A stretch of DNA of 64,000 nt from JBEBVQ01 sp964527735 (GCA_964527735.1 CAZGPG010000014.1:1-64000); one strand, 5' to 3'; numbered from the stretch's first letter, positions 28,728-38,383 are shown. Program-made: numbers and translations. Notes: generated from the sequence alone by a model not told the origin.

Positions 28728-29024
28728 GGGCGAATGCAATTCGCCCCTACGTGTAGATCCAATATTGCCGTGTTGATAAAAGACGATTCCGGACCTCATG
28801 GTATTCAATGCGATGTCACGCCGATGTAGGGGCGAATTGCATTCGCCCGTATAACATGCATTCGCCCATATAACACATAAAAGGCTGAAAGCCTTTGATA
28901 CATATAGCCCGGGGCAACGCCCCGGATACCGGAAAACAGATAATATCCATGCGCCCTGAAAGGGCAATATATTTGCGGACACAGGATGACCTGCGGGACG
29001 TGGCGATTCATCGCGTTTCTACAA
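28728..29024. repeat. Nest of REP-type palindromes
   Basis: Copies of at least three families: GGGCGAATGCAATTCGCCC (28728-28746) and its relative GGGCGAATTGCATTCGCCC (28830-28848) with a half copy at about 28857; AGGCTGAAAGCCT (28883-28895), CCGGGGCAACGCCCCGG (about 28908-28924) and GCCCTGAAAGGGC (28954-28966); and a decayed member of the GAGACGCG family at 29003-29024. No gene is evident in 28726-29110. Confidence 0.7.
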
Positions 29025-29246
29025 TGTTATCTATTCATATACAATCCGGAATTTATATCCCCAAAATCCCATCCAACAAACAAATATGATTGTATAGTTG
29101 TTTGTTTTTCATTTCAATATCATACCTTCACATCGTTATCATTTATGCGATCCTTCGGTAAATAACAGAAGCAATCGCTTTGAATCCTGTGCCGGTAATC
29201 TGAGAAATTTCATGCACACAGGAGATAGGTCGGGTTGTCTGTGCAT

Positions 29247-29318
29247 AACGCAGGCCAGCTTATCCGTGTGCAGGGTCTCTCAGAACCTCCGGTATGGTAA
29301 GTTGAGCCTGCGTTTTTT
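29247..29318 (+). terminator. Long structured hairpin with T-run, terminator or small RNA end
   Basis: AACGCAGGC (29247-29255) pairs with GCCTGCGTT (29306-29314), directly followed by four more T. Inside, CTTATC pairs with GGTAAG. The loop is about 30 bases. The gap 29025-29453 has no convincing gene, so this could end an unannotated short transcript. No clear promoter was found. Confidence 0.35.
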
Positions 29319-29453
29319 CATGTCTGAGACATTATAATCCACAGCAGCCAACGGTTCACGGCCTTTTCTTCTTATTCCTGAGTGCAGGAGGGCCGCTCAT
29401 TGTTTCACCACTGCGGTACAACAATCAGAAGGCCGCAGGCAAATCTATCTGTT

Positions 29454-30086
29454 ATGAATCAGTCAAAAACTGAGGAACACAAAACACGCATCCTCGACCC
29501 CCATCCCTTCGCCGTGCGTACGGCAGCCGACATCAACCGCACTCCGCCCTTCGGCAGCGGGCCGCTCCTGCTGGAGCAGACCCGCGAAAAGCCGCTCAAA
29601 ACGGTCTGTAACCTGTTCGACTACGGTATAGATCACAGCCTGATCACCGTTTGGGAAGAATGGACGGAACTGGCCATCACCAGCAGCGAAGAAAACGTGT
29701 ACAGTGAAGGCAGCGGCCGTGCCCGCCTGGTGCGGTTCGGCGGGTATTTCACTCAACTGATCGCCGCCTGGCTGCAATTGTACATACGCGTCACGCCCGA
29801 AGCGCTGCGCCCACCGCTGATGCTGCCGAAGCCCATCCCTGTAAAGCGCCTTTTATCTGTGGAGCAGGAACCTGAAGCCGTTGTCCGCAGCTTCACCCGT
29901 CTATATACCCGGCGGGAGAGCCTGCAGGAGCTTTGGGCGGCGCTGGATGCGGTTGCGGCCAACCCGGCTGCACGGCAGGTGGTACGGCGGAATCTGCTCA
30001 GCTATTACGAGACAATGGCCTGTATCGCGGAAGCTTCTTTCGCGCTATTTCCGTCCCCGGAAAGCCGCACGGGGAACGGGCTGTAA
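29454..30086 (+). CDS. Hypothetical 210-residue protein
   Basis: Not recognised. ATG 29454 gives MNQSKTEEHKTRILDPHPF. The protein is soluble and helical in its C-terminal half (residues 95-205, with ELWAALDAVAANPAARQVV), Arg/Ala/Leu-rich, without signal peptide or membrane spans. The N-terminal half contains CNLFDYGIDHSLITVWEEW, which may be the conserved part. High-GC codon use matches the core genome, not the island. Its stop codon TAA runs directly into a set of TTTGGTGCTTACCAAA palindromes. Confidence 0.55.
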   Translation: MNQSKTEEHKTRILDPHPFAVRTAADINRTPPFGSGPLLLEQTREKPLKTVCNLFDYGIDHSLITVWEEWTELAITSSEENVYSEGSGRARLVRFGGYFTQLIAAWLQLYIRVTPEALRPPLMLPKPIPVKRLLSVEQEPEAVVRSFTRLYTRRESLQELWAALDAVAANPAARQVVRRNLLSYYETMACIAEASFALFPSPESRTGNGL

Positions 30087-30144
30087 TTTGGTGCTTACCA
30101 AATTTATTTTGGTGCTTACCAAAAAATATTTGGTAAGCACCAAA
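30087..30144. repeat. Three TTTGGTGCTTACCAAA palindromes
   Basis: Two direct copies at 30087-30102 and 30108-30123 and one inverted copy at 30129-30144. Each copy is itself a near-palindrome (TTTGGT...ACCAAA). The array starts right after the stop codon of the upstream gene. The region can form alternative hairpins. Confidence 0.8.
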
Positions 30145-30165
30145 ATAAATCCGGACGGCATCAAA

Positions 30166-30206
30166 TCAAAAAAACAAGGCTGTGCTTTCCGGAAAGCACA
30201 GGCTTG
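30166..30206 (-). terminator. Rho-independent terminator of the gliding-type protein gene
   Basis: A perfect ten-base stem TGTGCTTTCC/GGAAAGCACA (30181-30200), extended by ACAAG/CTTGT pairing, is followed on the minus strand by seven T. It lies about 75 bases past the stop at 30279. Confidence 0.75.
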
Positions 30207-30278
30207 TCAGATTTCAGAGCAGGCAAAGGAGGATGTCCTTATGCCTTTTGATAGTTGAGCGATATTTTTCGGACGGCA

Positions 30279-32927
30279 TTACCGTACAAGCGTAACATCC
30301 CCTTTATAACTGTACTCCCCGTCTTTGCCGGTAAATTGCAGATGATAATAAAACGTACCGGGGCCTTGCAGCATTCCTTTATAATATCCGTCCCACTTTA
30401 TCGAAACATTATTACTGACAAACACCCGCTCCCCGTACCGGTTATAGATCATCAGCCGGTAACCGGAAGGCGGGCAGCCCACTACCGGGCCGAACAGGTC
30501 GTTCTTACCGTCGCCGTTGGGCGTAAACGCATCGGGTATAAAGACCGGGCATTCGCAATATTCCAAAGTCACTTCCACCGTGTCCGCGCCTGCGCAATAT
30601 GCATTCGATATCTGTACATAATAAGTACCGGCTTCCCGCACCACGCGCACAGATTCCGTGCTATGATCATCCCAGAGATAAGCCGTAGCGCCGGGCGTGG
30701 AAGCATCCAGTATCGCAGGCCTGCCATAGCAGATATGCCGGTCGCCCAGCACCGGCGACAGCACCGGTTCATATCTTATCCTCACCGTATCATGATCCGT
30801 ACACGGGCCGATACTTACCGATACGGAATAAACGCCCGGAGCGGAAACCATCAGTTGCGGATCTGTAACGCCATTGTGCCAGCGGTATTGCGCACCGGCG
30901 GGAGCGGCATTCAAAACAAGACTGCCGGTGCACAGTACGGTATCATTACCGATATCTGCAGCAAAGCGGATAAAATCCACAATAAAGCTGTCGAGCACCA
31001 TACTGCAGTTGCATGTAGCGTACACCCAAACTGTCTGCGACTCCCGTACTTCGAGGAATGGTGTTGTATCACCCTGATGCCACAAATAATGTTCATAACC
31101 CGGAGCGGCCGTGAGCGTAACCGAAGGCGCAAAGCACACGACCGTATCCCGCACACGGATCAGCGTATCTCCGGGACGCACCATAAGGCTGTCGGTTGTG
31201 ATACAATGATCCACCTGTACCATTACTGTATATAGGCCGGGAGCACGCACTACATACACCGGCCCGGTTGTGGCATCCTGCCAGGTATAGCCGGCGCCGG
31301 AGCGGGGTATGGAAGCATCGAGCAAAATACTGTCGCCGTCGCAGATCGTGGTGTCGTTGCCGAGATCAGCATCAAAACGGATAAACCTGACTTTAAACGT
31401 ATCTATCGTTACCCGGCAGCTTTCCCGGCTATAGACCCATAAGGTATCCGGCATTGTGACCTGCCTTACACAGCCCGTATCGCCGTTATTCCAGATACAG
31501 GAGCCGGTCGCTTCCGAAGACATGAGTTGAACGGAGGGCACGAAACAGACCGTTGTATCAGTCACGGCTGCCGTCGTATCCGGCAGACGAACCGACACGT
31601 AAAATGTATCCACGTTATACCGGCAGGAAGTGTGGTAAGCGACCCAATAGGCGCCTGAAGATGTAATTGTAAGCTGCTTGCCGGTGGAGCCGTTATTCCA
31701 GATATAGTCCCGGCCTGTAGTATCGGTCGCCGTAAGTGGTGTGGCGTCACAGATCGTATCGGTCATAACCCGGAACATAGTATCCCCTGAAAGGATAGGT
31801 ACAACATTGGGTATTCCATAATACGGAAGAGCAGTGGGATTGGTCACCTGGACGCCCTGGGGCACATAATTACAGGCAGTTCCCGCATCGTTGGGCTGAT
31901 CGACACGCCCCATGAAGCCATCGTTTTGAATAACATATACTTTCTGGTCGGGGGCCAGCTTGATACCTGAGATAGCGGATGACCCACCCGGGTATGGCCC
32001 TATGGTGTGCAGCAATGTCTTTGCAGCAGCAGGATTCGGTGCGCTGAGATCAAACTGCCATAGCCTGGAAGAGTGGATCGGGAGATCGGACTCAGACACA
32101 TACAACTTGGAATTATCCGGGGAGAAACAGGCGCTGTAATATTCTCCAGAGATATCCAGTTGAACAGAATTGGACACTATTCCTGTAGCCGGGTCAAAAT
32201 CTGAAACGATCAGCCCCAAGGGGTGCGTTCCGAAGTTTGTCGCTACCAGTTTTCTATGATCCGGGGATCCGCAGAGAGCACCTATATGAGCAAGAACACC
32301 TCCACTATTGGATACTACGGGTGTGGTGTTGATGCCTGCCGCACTTACCTCATAGGCCAGATAAGTGTTGGTTGTATCACGGCATGTGATCACCCAGATA
32401 TTACAATTGGAACCCGGTATCGCAGTTAGTCTTTCAGTCAGCATCTTGGAACTGTCTATAACGATCCCCTTCCTCCCGGGTACAATATTCCCCATTCCGT
32501 TGTTCAGCGTCATATCAATGACACTGTAGTATAGCGTTGCCGGGCCAAAGGTCATGTTTACCACGCCGACGGAGAACAAATAGTACTGATCCGCAGATCC
32601 GGGCACAGGTACGATCAGGGCGGCCTGAGCTGAGGTTTCCACACGTTCATTAGCCGCAACAATGCCGAAGCCATTGGGCATCAGGTTATGCTGCCGGTCC
32701 CATACTTTATTTCCTTCGGAATAAAACAACAGTTTACCCTGGGCATCACATACGGACGCGCATCCCTCCGTTTGATCAATTGCTGCAGTTATCAGTACCG
32801 GGCTTCCGCTGTTAAAGTCGAGACCTTTTTGCCTGCCAAATGCCCATACATTTTCATACTGTGCGGTGGTGGTTGCGGGTAAGATATATGTAACGGCAGT
32901 AAAGAGGTAAAATAGTATTCGGTTCAT
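30279..32927 (-). CDS. Gliding motility-associated C-terminal domain surface protein
   Basis: An 882-residue secreted protein. ATG 32927 is chosen because it opens a signal peptide (MNRILFYLFTAVTYILPATT). Residues 25-380 form the propeller-like module shared with 12243 and 62014 (ENVWAFGRQKGLDFNSGSP, QGKLLFYSEGNKVWDR, CFSPDNSKLYVSESD, LAPDQKVYVIQNDG). Several Ig-like repeats follow, each with a pattern of the W-x-[DN]G/HQGD type and a closing cysteine. It ends in a CHU_C type B sorting domain (VFIPDAFTPNGDGKNDLFG ... GTFYYHLQF ... GDVTLVR). Its role is probably adhesion or surface attachment. It is monocistronic with its own terminator. Confidence 0.87.
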   Translation of the reverse strand: MNRILFYLFTAVTYILPATTTAQYENVWAFGRQKGLDFNSGSPVLITAAIDQTEGCASVCDAQGKLLFYSEGNKVWDRQHNLMPNGFGIVAANERVETSAQAALIVPVPGSADQYYLFSVGVVNMTFGPATLYYSVIDMTLNNGMGNIVPGRKGIVIDSSKMLTERLTAIPGSNCNIWVITCRDTTNTYLAYEVSAAGINTTPVVSNSGGVLAHIGALCGSPDHRKLVATNFGTHPLGLIVSDFDPATGIVSNSVQLDISGEYYSACFSPDNSKLYVSESDLPIHSSRLWQFDLSAPNPAAAKTLLHTIGPYPGGSSAISGIKLAPDQKVYVIQNDGFMGRVDQPNDAGTACNYVPQGVQVTNPTALPYYGIPNVVPILSGDTMFRVMTDTICDATPLTATDTTGRDYIWNNGSTGKQLTITSSGAYWVAYHTSCRYNVDTFYVSVRLPDTTAAVTDTTVCFVPSVQLMSSEATGSCIWNNGDTGCVRQVTMPDTLWVYSRESCRVTIDTFKVRFIRFDADLGNDTTICDGDSILLDASIPRSGAGYTWQDATTGPVYVVRAPGLYTVMVQVDHCITTDSLMVRPGDTLIRVRDTVVCFAPSVTLTAAPGYEHYLWHQGDTTPFLEVRESQTVWVYATCNCSMVLDSFIVDFIRFAADIGNDTVLCTGSLVLNAAPAGAQYRWHNGVTDPQLMVSAPGVYSVSVSIGPCTDHDTVRIRYEPVLSPVLGDRHICYGRPAILDASTPGATAYLWDDHSTESVRVVREAGTYYVQISNAYCAGADTVEVTLEYCECPVFIPDAFTPNGDGKNDLFGPVVGCPPSGYRLMIYNRYGERVFVSNNVSIKWDGYYKGMLQGPGTFYYHLQFTGKDGEYSYKGDVTLVR

Positions 32928-33169
32928 ATGGTTTTTATTATGCGCATCGGTCATTCAATCCTGCTGATCAATAACGGAATGAGCCAAAAGTAGCCAGGCC
33001 GGTTCCGCAACGTGAGAGTATATATACCCATTTTCGGATGATACTGCGGCTTCGGATCCACGGGAAGAACCGTTTTTTAAAGGAATGTATTATCTTGGTT
33101 GCACTTCGATATATGCTTCCCGAAATATCTTTACAATATCAGACTTTTATCGTATTCAGGCATGTATAT

Positions 33170-35245
33170 ATGTACTGGTCCCGGCTCCTGTACACTTGTA
33201 CTTTTCTTATAGCGGGAAGTCTGCCAGCCGCTGCTCAGGACCAACATCCTATTCACCGGTTGGGGTTTCCGCATGACTTGTATCCGGGGCATGAGGATAC
33301 AATGCTTGTAAACAAATGGCTGGCTCGTGGCAATGGACTGATCGCAATATCGCCGGACAGCGCAGAAATTTACTTTCAGCAGGCATTGGAAAAAAGCGGG
33401 CTGATCTCTTATACGGCAGGAGCGGCAAGATCCTATGAAGGCCTTTCGTCTGTCTATACACAGAAGCAAGCGACACAGCAGGCCATTTCCGCTTATGAAG
33501 CTGCGATACAACAATATGAGCTTATTTACCCAAAGGAAAAACTATTACGGAAGTATGCCGCGTTAAGCCATATTTATGGGAAAAGCGGCGCGTATTCAAA
33601 AATCGTTTCGCTTTACCGGCAGGTAATGCAGCCCCCCCTTCCTGCAACTGCGGATCCGGAAGGACTTGCCGGGCTGAACAGTATCATGGGCCTTACCTGT
33701 TATACGCTTGGGCATTTTGATTCTGCTGCTGTTTTCTTTTATAAAACCTTATCAGGGGCCGTTAGGCCCGATTCGTTCAATACGCAAATCTTTTTCCGGA
33801 CATACTCGGGGCTGGGCGGGATAGCCATGCGCTTAAGGCGTTATGATCAGGCTTTACTCTATTTTAAATATGCCGGGCAGATCGCTGAAAGGTTTGGCAG
33901 GAGCCGGGAGTCATTATTGGCCATGGGGAATATGGCAAGTGTGTATTATGAAATAAAAAAACCTGTTGCAGCAGAAATGTATTTGCAGCGGATACAAGAC
34001 CGGATAAATGCATCGGGCGATTCTTTTGCCGATGTGGAAGAGCATATCGCATATACGCGGGCCTTGCTTTTGATTGACCAAAAAAAATACAAAGAGGCTC
34101 ATCCTTATTGCCGGCAGGTGTATGCAAGCGCTTTGGCCGGAGCACAGTATTCCAACCTTGTGGACGCTCACTACCTGATGGGCTGCTCTCATGTGGGCAT
34201 GCACGAATACAGGCGGGCAATACCTTATCTCAGGAACGGGATAGCATTATGCCGGTCATCCGGATATACCGGAAATAATTACGCCAACCTGTATTCATTT
34301 CTTTCCCACGCTTATGCGGGCCTCGGGGATTATCACCAGGCTTTTTTATACCGGGATACGGCAGCTTTGCTGAGCGACAGCATGTACGGGGAGGTAAATA
34401 TGAGACAGGTAGCTGCAGTGGAGATGAAATATAAAACAGCGGAAAAGGACCGGCAACTGGCATGGCAGCAGCTTCAGATCAACCGGAAAGAAAGCAAGCT
34501 GAAAGAGAAAAACCTGTGGATCGGCGGCATCGTAATCAGCAGCCTGCTATTTTTGATGTTGGTTGCCACACGCTATCGTAACCGGCAAAAATTGCAGGAG
34601 CAGCAACTGAAAATCACACACCTGGACGCCCGTATGCAGGGTGAAGAGCTGGAGCGGGGGCGCATTGCGCAGGAACTGCATGACGGAGTCAGCGTGCTGC
34701 TGTCGGCGGCCAAAATGAACTATACGGCGCTGGGCAGGGAACATACGGATATTGCCCACTCAGCTTTTTACCGGGAAGGCATGCATTTACTGAACGAAAC
34801 CAGCCGGGAGCTTCGCTCGATATCCTACAACCTGGTGCCGGAACAATTGATCCGGCAAAGCCTTCCTGCTGCTATCCAGGCTTTCTGCGAGCTGATCCAG
34901 AAAGGACATGATCTTACCATTGAGCTCCAGAGCTACGGATCTTACCGTAATATACCCCCTGAGTTTTCCTATATGGTTTACCGGATTGTCCAGGAACTGA
35001 TACAGAATGTGGTCAAACATGCCCGCAGTACCCATGTGCTGGTACAACTGATTTTGCATGACGACGAGCTGCACCTTACCGTTGAAGATAACGGCATCGG
35101 GTTTGACACCGGGAAGCAGGACGGAGGGATGGGCCTGCAGAACCTGTACAAAAGAATAGAATCGCTACAGGGCAACTGTTCCATATCTTCACACCCGGAC
35201 GCGGGAACTACCGTAGAAATTGAAATACCTTTATCAGACAGATAG
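33170..35245 (+). CDS. TPR sensor histidine kinase of the NarX/DegS type
   Basis: 691 residues from ATG 33170, chosen because MYWSRLLYTCTFLIAGSLPA is a signal peptide (open frame continues upstream without a better start). A periplasmic region of tetratricopeptide repeats (residues 50-430) is followed by a coiled coil and one membrane span (LWIGGIVISSLLFLMLVATR). The HisKA_3 dimerisation motif carries the phospho-His in RIAQELHDGVSVLLSAAK, and the ATPase domain has VQELIQNVVKHARSTHV, DNGIGFD and GMGLQNLYKRI. Its target is the response regulator starting five bases later, so the two form one two-component operon. Confidence 0.93.
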   Translation: MYWSRLLYTCTFLIAGSLPAAAQDQHPIHRLGFPHDLYPGHEDTMLVNKWLARGNGLIAISPDSAEIYFQQALEKSGLISYTAGAARSYEGLSSVYTQKQATQQAISAYEAAIQQYELIYPKEKLLRKYAALSHIYGKSGAYSKIVSLYRQVMQPPLPATADPEGLAGLNSIMGLTCYTLGHFDSAAVFFYKTLSGAVRPDSFNTQIFFRTYSGLGGIAMRLRRYDQALLYFKYAGQIAERFGRSRESLLAMGNMASVYYEIKKPVAAEMYLQRIQDRINASGDSFADVEEHIAYTRALLLIDQKKYKEAHPYCRQVYASALAGAQYSNLVDAHYLMGCSHVGMHEYRRAIPYLRNGIALCRSSGYTGNNYANLYSFLSHAYAGLGDYHQAFLYRDTAALLSDSMYGEVNMRQVAAVEMKYKTAEKDRQLAWQQLQINRKESKLKEKNLWIGGIVISSLLFLMLVATRYRNRQKLQEQQLKITHLDARMQGEELERGRIAQELHDGVSVLLSAAKMNYTALGREHTDIAHSAFYREGMHLLNETSRELRSISYNLVPEQLIRQSLPAAIQAFCELIQKGHDLTIELQSYGSYRNIPPEFSYMVYRIVQELIQNVVKHARSTHVLVQLILHDDELHLTVEDNGIGFDTGKQDGGMGLQNLYKRIESLQGNCSISSHPDAGTTVEIEIPLSDR

Positions 35246-35249
35246 TTAT

Positions 35250-35876
35250 ATGCATATCAGGATTTCCATAGTAGATGATCATCCCCTGCTGGTCAAGGGG
35301 CTGCAAAGCATGCTCGGACAACATGAAGGCATTGAAATAGTGGGTACTTACCAGAACGGACGGGAATTGCTGCAGGGGCTCCGGGAAGTTCAGCCGGATG
35401 TGCTGCTGCTGGATATACAGCTCAATGGTCAATCCGGGGATGAGCTCGCTCCCCTGCTGCAGAAAGACTATCCGGGCATGAAGGTGCTGGCATTAACGAA
35501 TATGGAGCATGAGTATTACATCAAAGCCATGCTGCAGCACGGCGTCATGGGTTACGTTCTGAAAAGCAGCGATGAGATCGTTTTACTGGAGGCCATCCGT
35601 ACCGTTTACCGGGACCAGCCCTATTTTGATCCGGCGATCCGCAGGCAGGCAGTCAACGCGCAACGGAAGGCGACGCTGAACCCCACCCTGACCCGTCGTG
35701 AGAAGGAAATACTGGACCTTATTGCGCAGGATTATAACAGCAATGATATAGCGGATAAATTATTCCTGAGTAAGCGTACCGTAGACAACCACAGGCTGCA
35801 CCTGTTATTAAAGCTGGATGTAAAGGGCTCTGCAAGCCTCGTGAAAAAAGCAATAGATCTTGGATTGATCAAATAA
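35250..35876 (+). CDS. NarL/LuxR-family response regulator
   Basis: 208 residues from ATG 35250 (MHIRISIVDDHPLLVKGL). Receiver domain with acidic pair VDDH and phosphoacceptor Asp in VLLLDIQLNGQ near 56, Lys in VLKSSDE. C-terminal GerE-type helix-turn-helix LTRREKEILDLIAQDYNSND, then ADKLFLSKRTVDNHRLHLL. It is transcribed with the kinase upstream, which should phosphorylate it; it then binds DNA as a dimer. Target genes are unknown. Confidence 0.95.
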   Translation: MHIRISIVDDHPLLVKGLQSMLGQHEGIEIVGTYQNGRELLQGLREVQPDVLLLDIQLNGQSGDELAPLLQKDYPGMKVLALTNMEHEYYIKAMLQHGVMGYVLKSSDEIVLLEAIRTVYRDQPYFDPAIRRQAVNAQRKATLNPTLTRREKEILDLIAQDYNSNDIADKLFLSKRTVDNHRLHLLLKLDVKGSASLVKKAIDLGLIK

Positions 35877-35890
35877 GGTTGTTGGTTGTA

Positions 35891-35964
35891 GAGACGCGAT
35901 GAATCGCGTCTCCTGACCGCATATCTGTGCTATAACATATGGGAGACGCGATAAATCGCGTCTC
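35891..35964. repeat. Pair of GAGACGCG REP elements
   Basis: GAGACGCGATGAATCGCGTC with its last two bases at 35891-35912 and a second copy at 35943-35964, in opposite orientation with respect to the GTA/TAC flank, forming a BIME-like pair between convergent genes. The second copy supplies the stop codon of the minus-strand gene ending at 35964. Confidence 0.85.
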
Positions 35965-36518
35965 TACACATCCCTTCTCCAATCCGGGTGCTCATCGACT
36001 TCAGGCGCTATGGGATCGTCGCCTGGTAATTCCCGGAAATGTCGCTGCTCAATGCTGTCCAGTACGGCTTTCCGTTTCAGATGCTGACCTACCAGCGTTT
36101 TTATATGTTTCCCCGCAAGATTAAGCACGTCGTTCTTAAGCCGTACCCGGCGTACCAGACGCGCCAGTATAAAAAACAACAGGGCAATAATAACCAGCAG
36201 CCCGGCCACACATAAGAACAGGTTGTTCATATCAGCAATGCCCAGGCGGTCTGTAAACTCCTCCCGGCTACGCAGCACATGCAGCAGATGAAACGGATAA
36301 ATGCGGTTCATAAAGACGATCAGCAGGATCATCGCAACCCCAAGCAAGTAGCATAATATTTCATAAAAGATCAGTAACCCCTTGCTCAGCAGGCGTTGCG
36401 CTACCGGCCGGCGCAACGACACAGCCAGCGGGTCAAAGATGTCAAGCTGCTCCCGGATCAGTTTTTTTTCTTCATGGAATCCCTGCAGCAGGTCGTCATG
36501 TAAACGGGATGTGCTCAT
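35964..36518 (-). CDS. Two-span inner-membrane protein of unknown function
   Basis: 184 residues from ATG 36518 (MSTSRLHDDLLQGF). A soluble helical head is followed by two membrane spans (LLIFYEILCYLLGVAMILLI and NNLFLCVAGLLVIIALLFFI), then a basic cytoplasmic tail (RLVRRVRLKNDVL ... LKRKAVLDSIEQRHF). The family is not recognised. The TAG stop lies in the flank of a REP element (GTAGAGACGCG), so the original C-terminus may have been replaced by the insertion. Confidence 0.65.
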   Translation of the reverse strand: MSTSRLHDDLLQGFHEEKKLIREQLDIFDPLAVSLRRPVAQRLLSKGLLIFYEILCYLLGVAMILLIVFMNRIYPFHLLHVLRSREEFTDRLGIADMNNLFLCVAGLLVIIALLFFILARLVRRVRLKNDVLNLAGKHIKTLVGQHLKRKAVLDSIEQRHFRELPGDDPIAPEVDEHPDWRRDV

Positions 36519-36664
36519 AGTGGACTGAATTTGAGCAGCAAAGGTACAGCCGGTCGCCGGCTTGTAAAAGCAGCCGGACGTATAAATTTCCCACAATTTA
36601 TCGGGAAGCCGTTGATAACTGCCGTCCTTTTCGCAACTTTGCAGACCAAATTTGAAAATTTTGG

Positions 36665-36725
36665 AATTTGAAAATTTGAAAATGTACACGTGATGTTCAT
36701 TTTCAAATTAACTCATTTTCAAATT
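36665..36725. repeat. AATTTGAAAAT word-repeat palindrome
   Basis: AATTTGAAAATTTGAAAATG (36665-36684) is mirrored by CATTTTCAAATT and CATTTTCAAATT (36698-36725), giving a long AT hairpin directly before prfC. Related structures lie at 47354-47436 and 60034-60110. Confidence 0.75.
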
Positions 36726-36744
36726 CTCAAATTAAAAAGAAATC

Positions 36745-38343
36745 ATGTACGAAAAAGAAATAAGCCGCCGGCGCACCTTCGCCATTATCTCTCACCCGGA
36801 TGCGGGTAAAACCACACTTACCGAAAAGCTGCTGCTCTTCGGCGGGGCGATACAGGTGGCAGGCGCCGTAAAAAGCAATAAGATCAAAAAGCATGCTACG
36901 AGCGATTTTATGGAGATCGAGCGGCAGAGAGGCATCTCGGTGGCCACCTCAGTAATGAGCTTTGAATATAAAAACCTCCTTATCAACCTGCTTGATACAC
37001 CGGGCCACAAAGACTTCGCAGAAGATACCTACCGTACACTGACGGCCGTGGACAGTGTCATCCTGGTAATAGACAGCGTCAGCGGTGTGGAAGAGCAGAC
37101 ACGCCGTCTTATGGAGGTGTGCCGGATGCGGGATACGCCGGTGATCGTCTTCGTCAACAAACTCGACCGTGACGGGAAATACCCCTTCGACCTGATAGAT
37201 GAAATCGAAAAAGAGCTGAACATTTCCCTGCATCCCCTTTCCTGGCCGATCAATATGGGACGTTCGTTTAAGGGTGTATATAATCTTTATGACTCATCGC
37301 TGCTGTTGTTTACTCCCAACCAAAAGGCGACTGAAGAAAATTCCGTACCGGTAAACGATATTAACGATGCATTTCTGGACGAGAAAATCGGCGGACAGGA
37401 TGCCGCACAGCTACGTGAAGATGTGGAGCTGCTGGAAGGTGTGTACGGCGCACTGGATACCGACGCCTATCTTAAGGGTAAGGTAGCCCCGGTGTTTTTC
37501 GGCTCCGCAGTCAACAACTTTGGTGTACGCGAGCTGCTGGATACCTTTATCCGCATCGCCCCGCCGCCGCAGGCCCGTCCTACAGATAAACGGACCGTGC
37601 TGCCGGCAGAGGACAAGTTTACCGGCTTCGTCTTCAAGATCCACGCCAACCTCGACCCTCGCCACCGCGATCGTATAGCCTTCCTGCGGGTATGTTCGGG
37701 AAAATTTGAACGGAATACTTTCTATAAGCATACCCGCCTGGAGAAAGATGTGCGCTTCAGCAGCCCCTACTCTTTTCTCGCGCGCGAAAAAGACGTCATT
37801 GAAACCGCTTACCCCGGTGACGTGGTGGGGCTGTTCGATACCGGCAACTTCAAAATAGGCGATACGCTTACACAGGGCGAACAACTACAGTTTACAGGCA
37901 TCCCAACCTTCTCGCCGGAGCTGTTCAAAGAGCTGGTCAATAAAGACCCCATGAAAACCAAGCAGCTCGAAAAGGGCATCCGGCAACTGACCGATGAAGG
38001 CGTGGCGCAGCTGTTTACCCAGCATGGCGGCAACCGGAAGGTCATCGGCTGCGTAGGCGATCTCCAGTTTGAAGTGATACAATACCGGCTGCTCCATGAG
38101 TACGGCGCTTCCTGCTCATTCATACCGCTCAGCTTCTACAAAGCCTGCTGGATCACCGGCGATAAAAAAACGCTGGAGGACTTCATCCGCTTCAAGCAGG
38201 CAAATATCATGGAAGATAAAGACGGCAATCTCGTTTACCTGGCGCAAAGCGAATGGTTCCTCAATACAGAAAGGCAGAATAATCCGGGTATTGAGTTCCA
38301 TTTCACCAGTGAGTTTAAAACTGCGGGAACGCAGGTTAATTAG
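36745..38343 (+). CDS. prfC: Peptide chain release factor 3
   Basis: A 532-residue translational GTPase that removes RF1/RF2 from the ribosome after termination. G1 is AIISHPDAGKTTLTEKLL, G2 region RQRGISVATSVM, G3 LLDTPGHKDFAEDTYR and G4 VFVNKLDRDGK. The domain 2/3 sequences (FKIHANLDPRHRDRIAFLRV, FSPELFKELVNKDPMKTKQL) are diagnostic of RF3 rather than EF-G. The length is as expected. Stop codon TAG sits in a TTAATTAGC/GCTAATTAA palindrome. Confidence 0.97.
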   Translation: MYEKEISRRRTFAIISHPDAGKTTLTEKLLLFGGAIQVAGAVKSNKIKKHATSDFMEIERQRGISVATSVMSFEYKNLLINLLDTPGHKDFAEDTYRTLTAVDSVILVIDSVSGVEEQTRRLMEVCRMRDTPVIVFVNKLDRDGKYPFDLIDEIEKELNISLHPLSWPINMGRSFKGVYNLYDSSLLLFTPNQKATEENSVPVNDINDAFLDEKIGGQDAAQLREDVELLEGVYGALDTDAYLKGKVAPVFFGSAVNNFGVRELLDTFIRIAPPPQARPTDKRTVLPAEDKFTGFVFKIHANLDPRHRDRIAFLRVCSGKFERNTFYKHTRLEKDVRFSSPYSFLAREKDVIETAYPGDVVGLFDTGNFKIGDTLTQGEQLQFTGIPTFSPELFKELVNKDPMKTKQLEKGIRQLTDEGVAQLFTQHGGNRKVIGCVGDLQFEVIQYRLLHEYGASCSFIPLSFYKACWITGDKKTLEDFIRFKQANIMEDKDGNLVYLAQSEWFLNTERQNNPGIEFHFTSEFKTAGTQVN

Positions 38344-38367
38344 CCAATAGGCTGATTAGCTAATTAA
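38336..38367. repeat. TTAATTAGC/GCTAATTAA palindrome at the prfC stop
   Basis: Nine-base perfect arms at 38336-38344 and 38359-38367. The prfC stop codon TAG (38341-38343) is part of the left arm. It may act as a weak terminator or 3'-end stabiliser. Confidence 0.7.
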
Positions 38368-38383
38368 GCCGTATATTCGTAGT

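Noticed and set aside
29098..29337. Short plus-strand frame in the gap before 29454
   Set aside because: Cys/Arg/Ser-rich with no start context, and it runs through the hairpin at 29247-29318.
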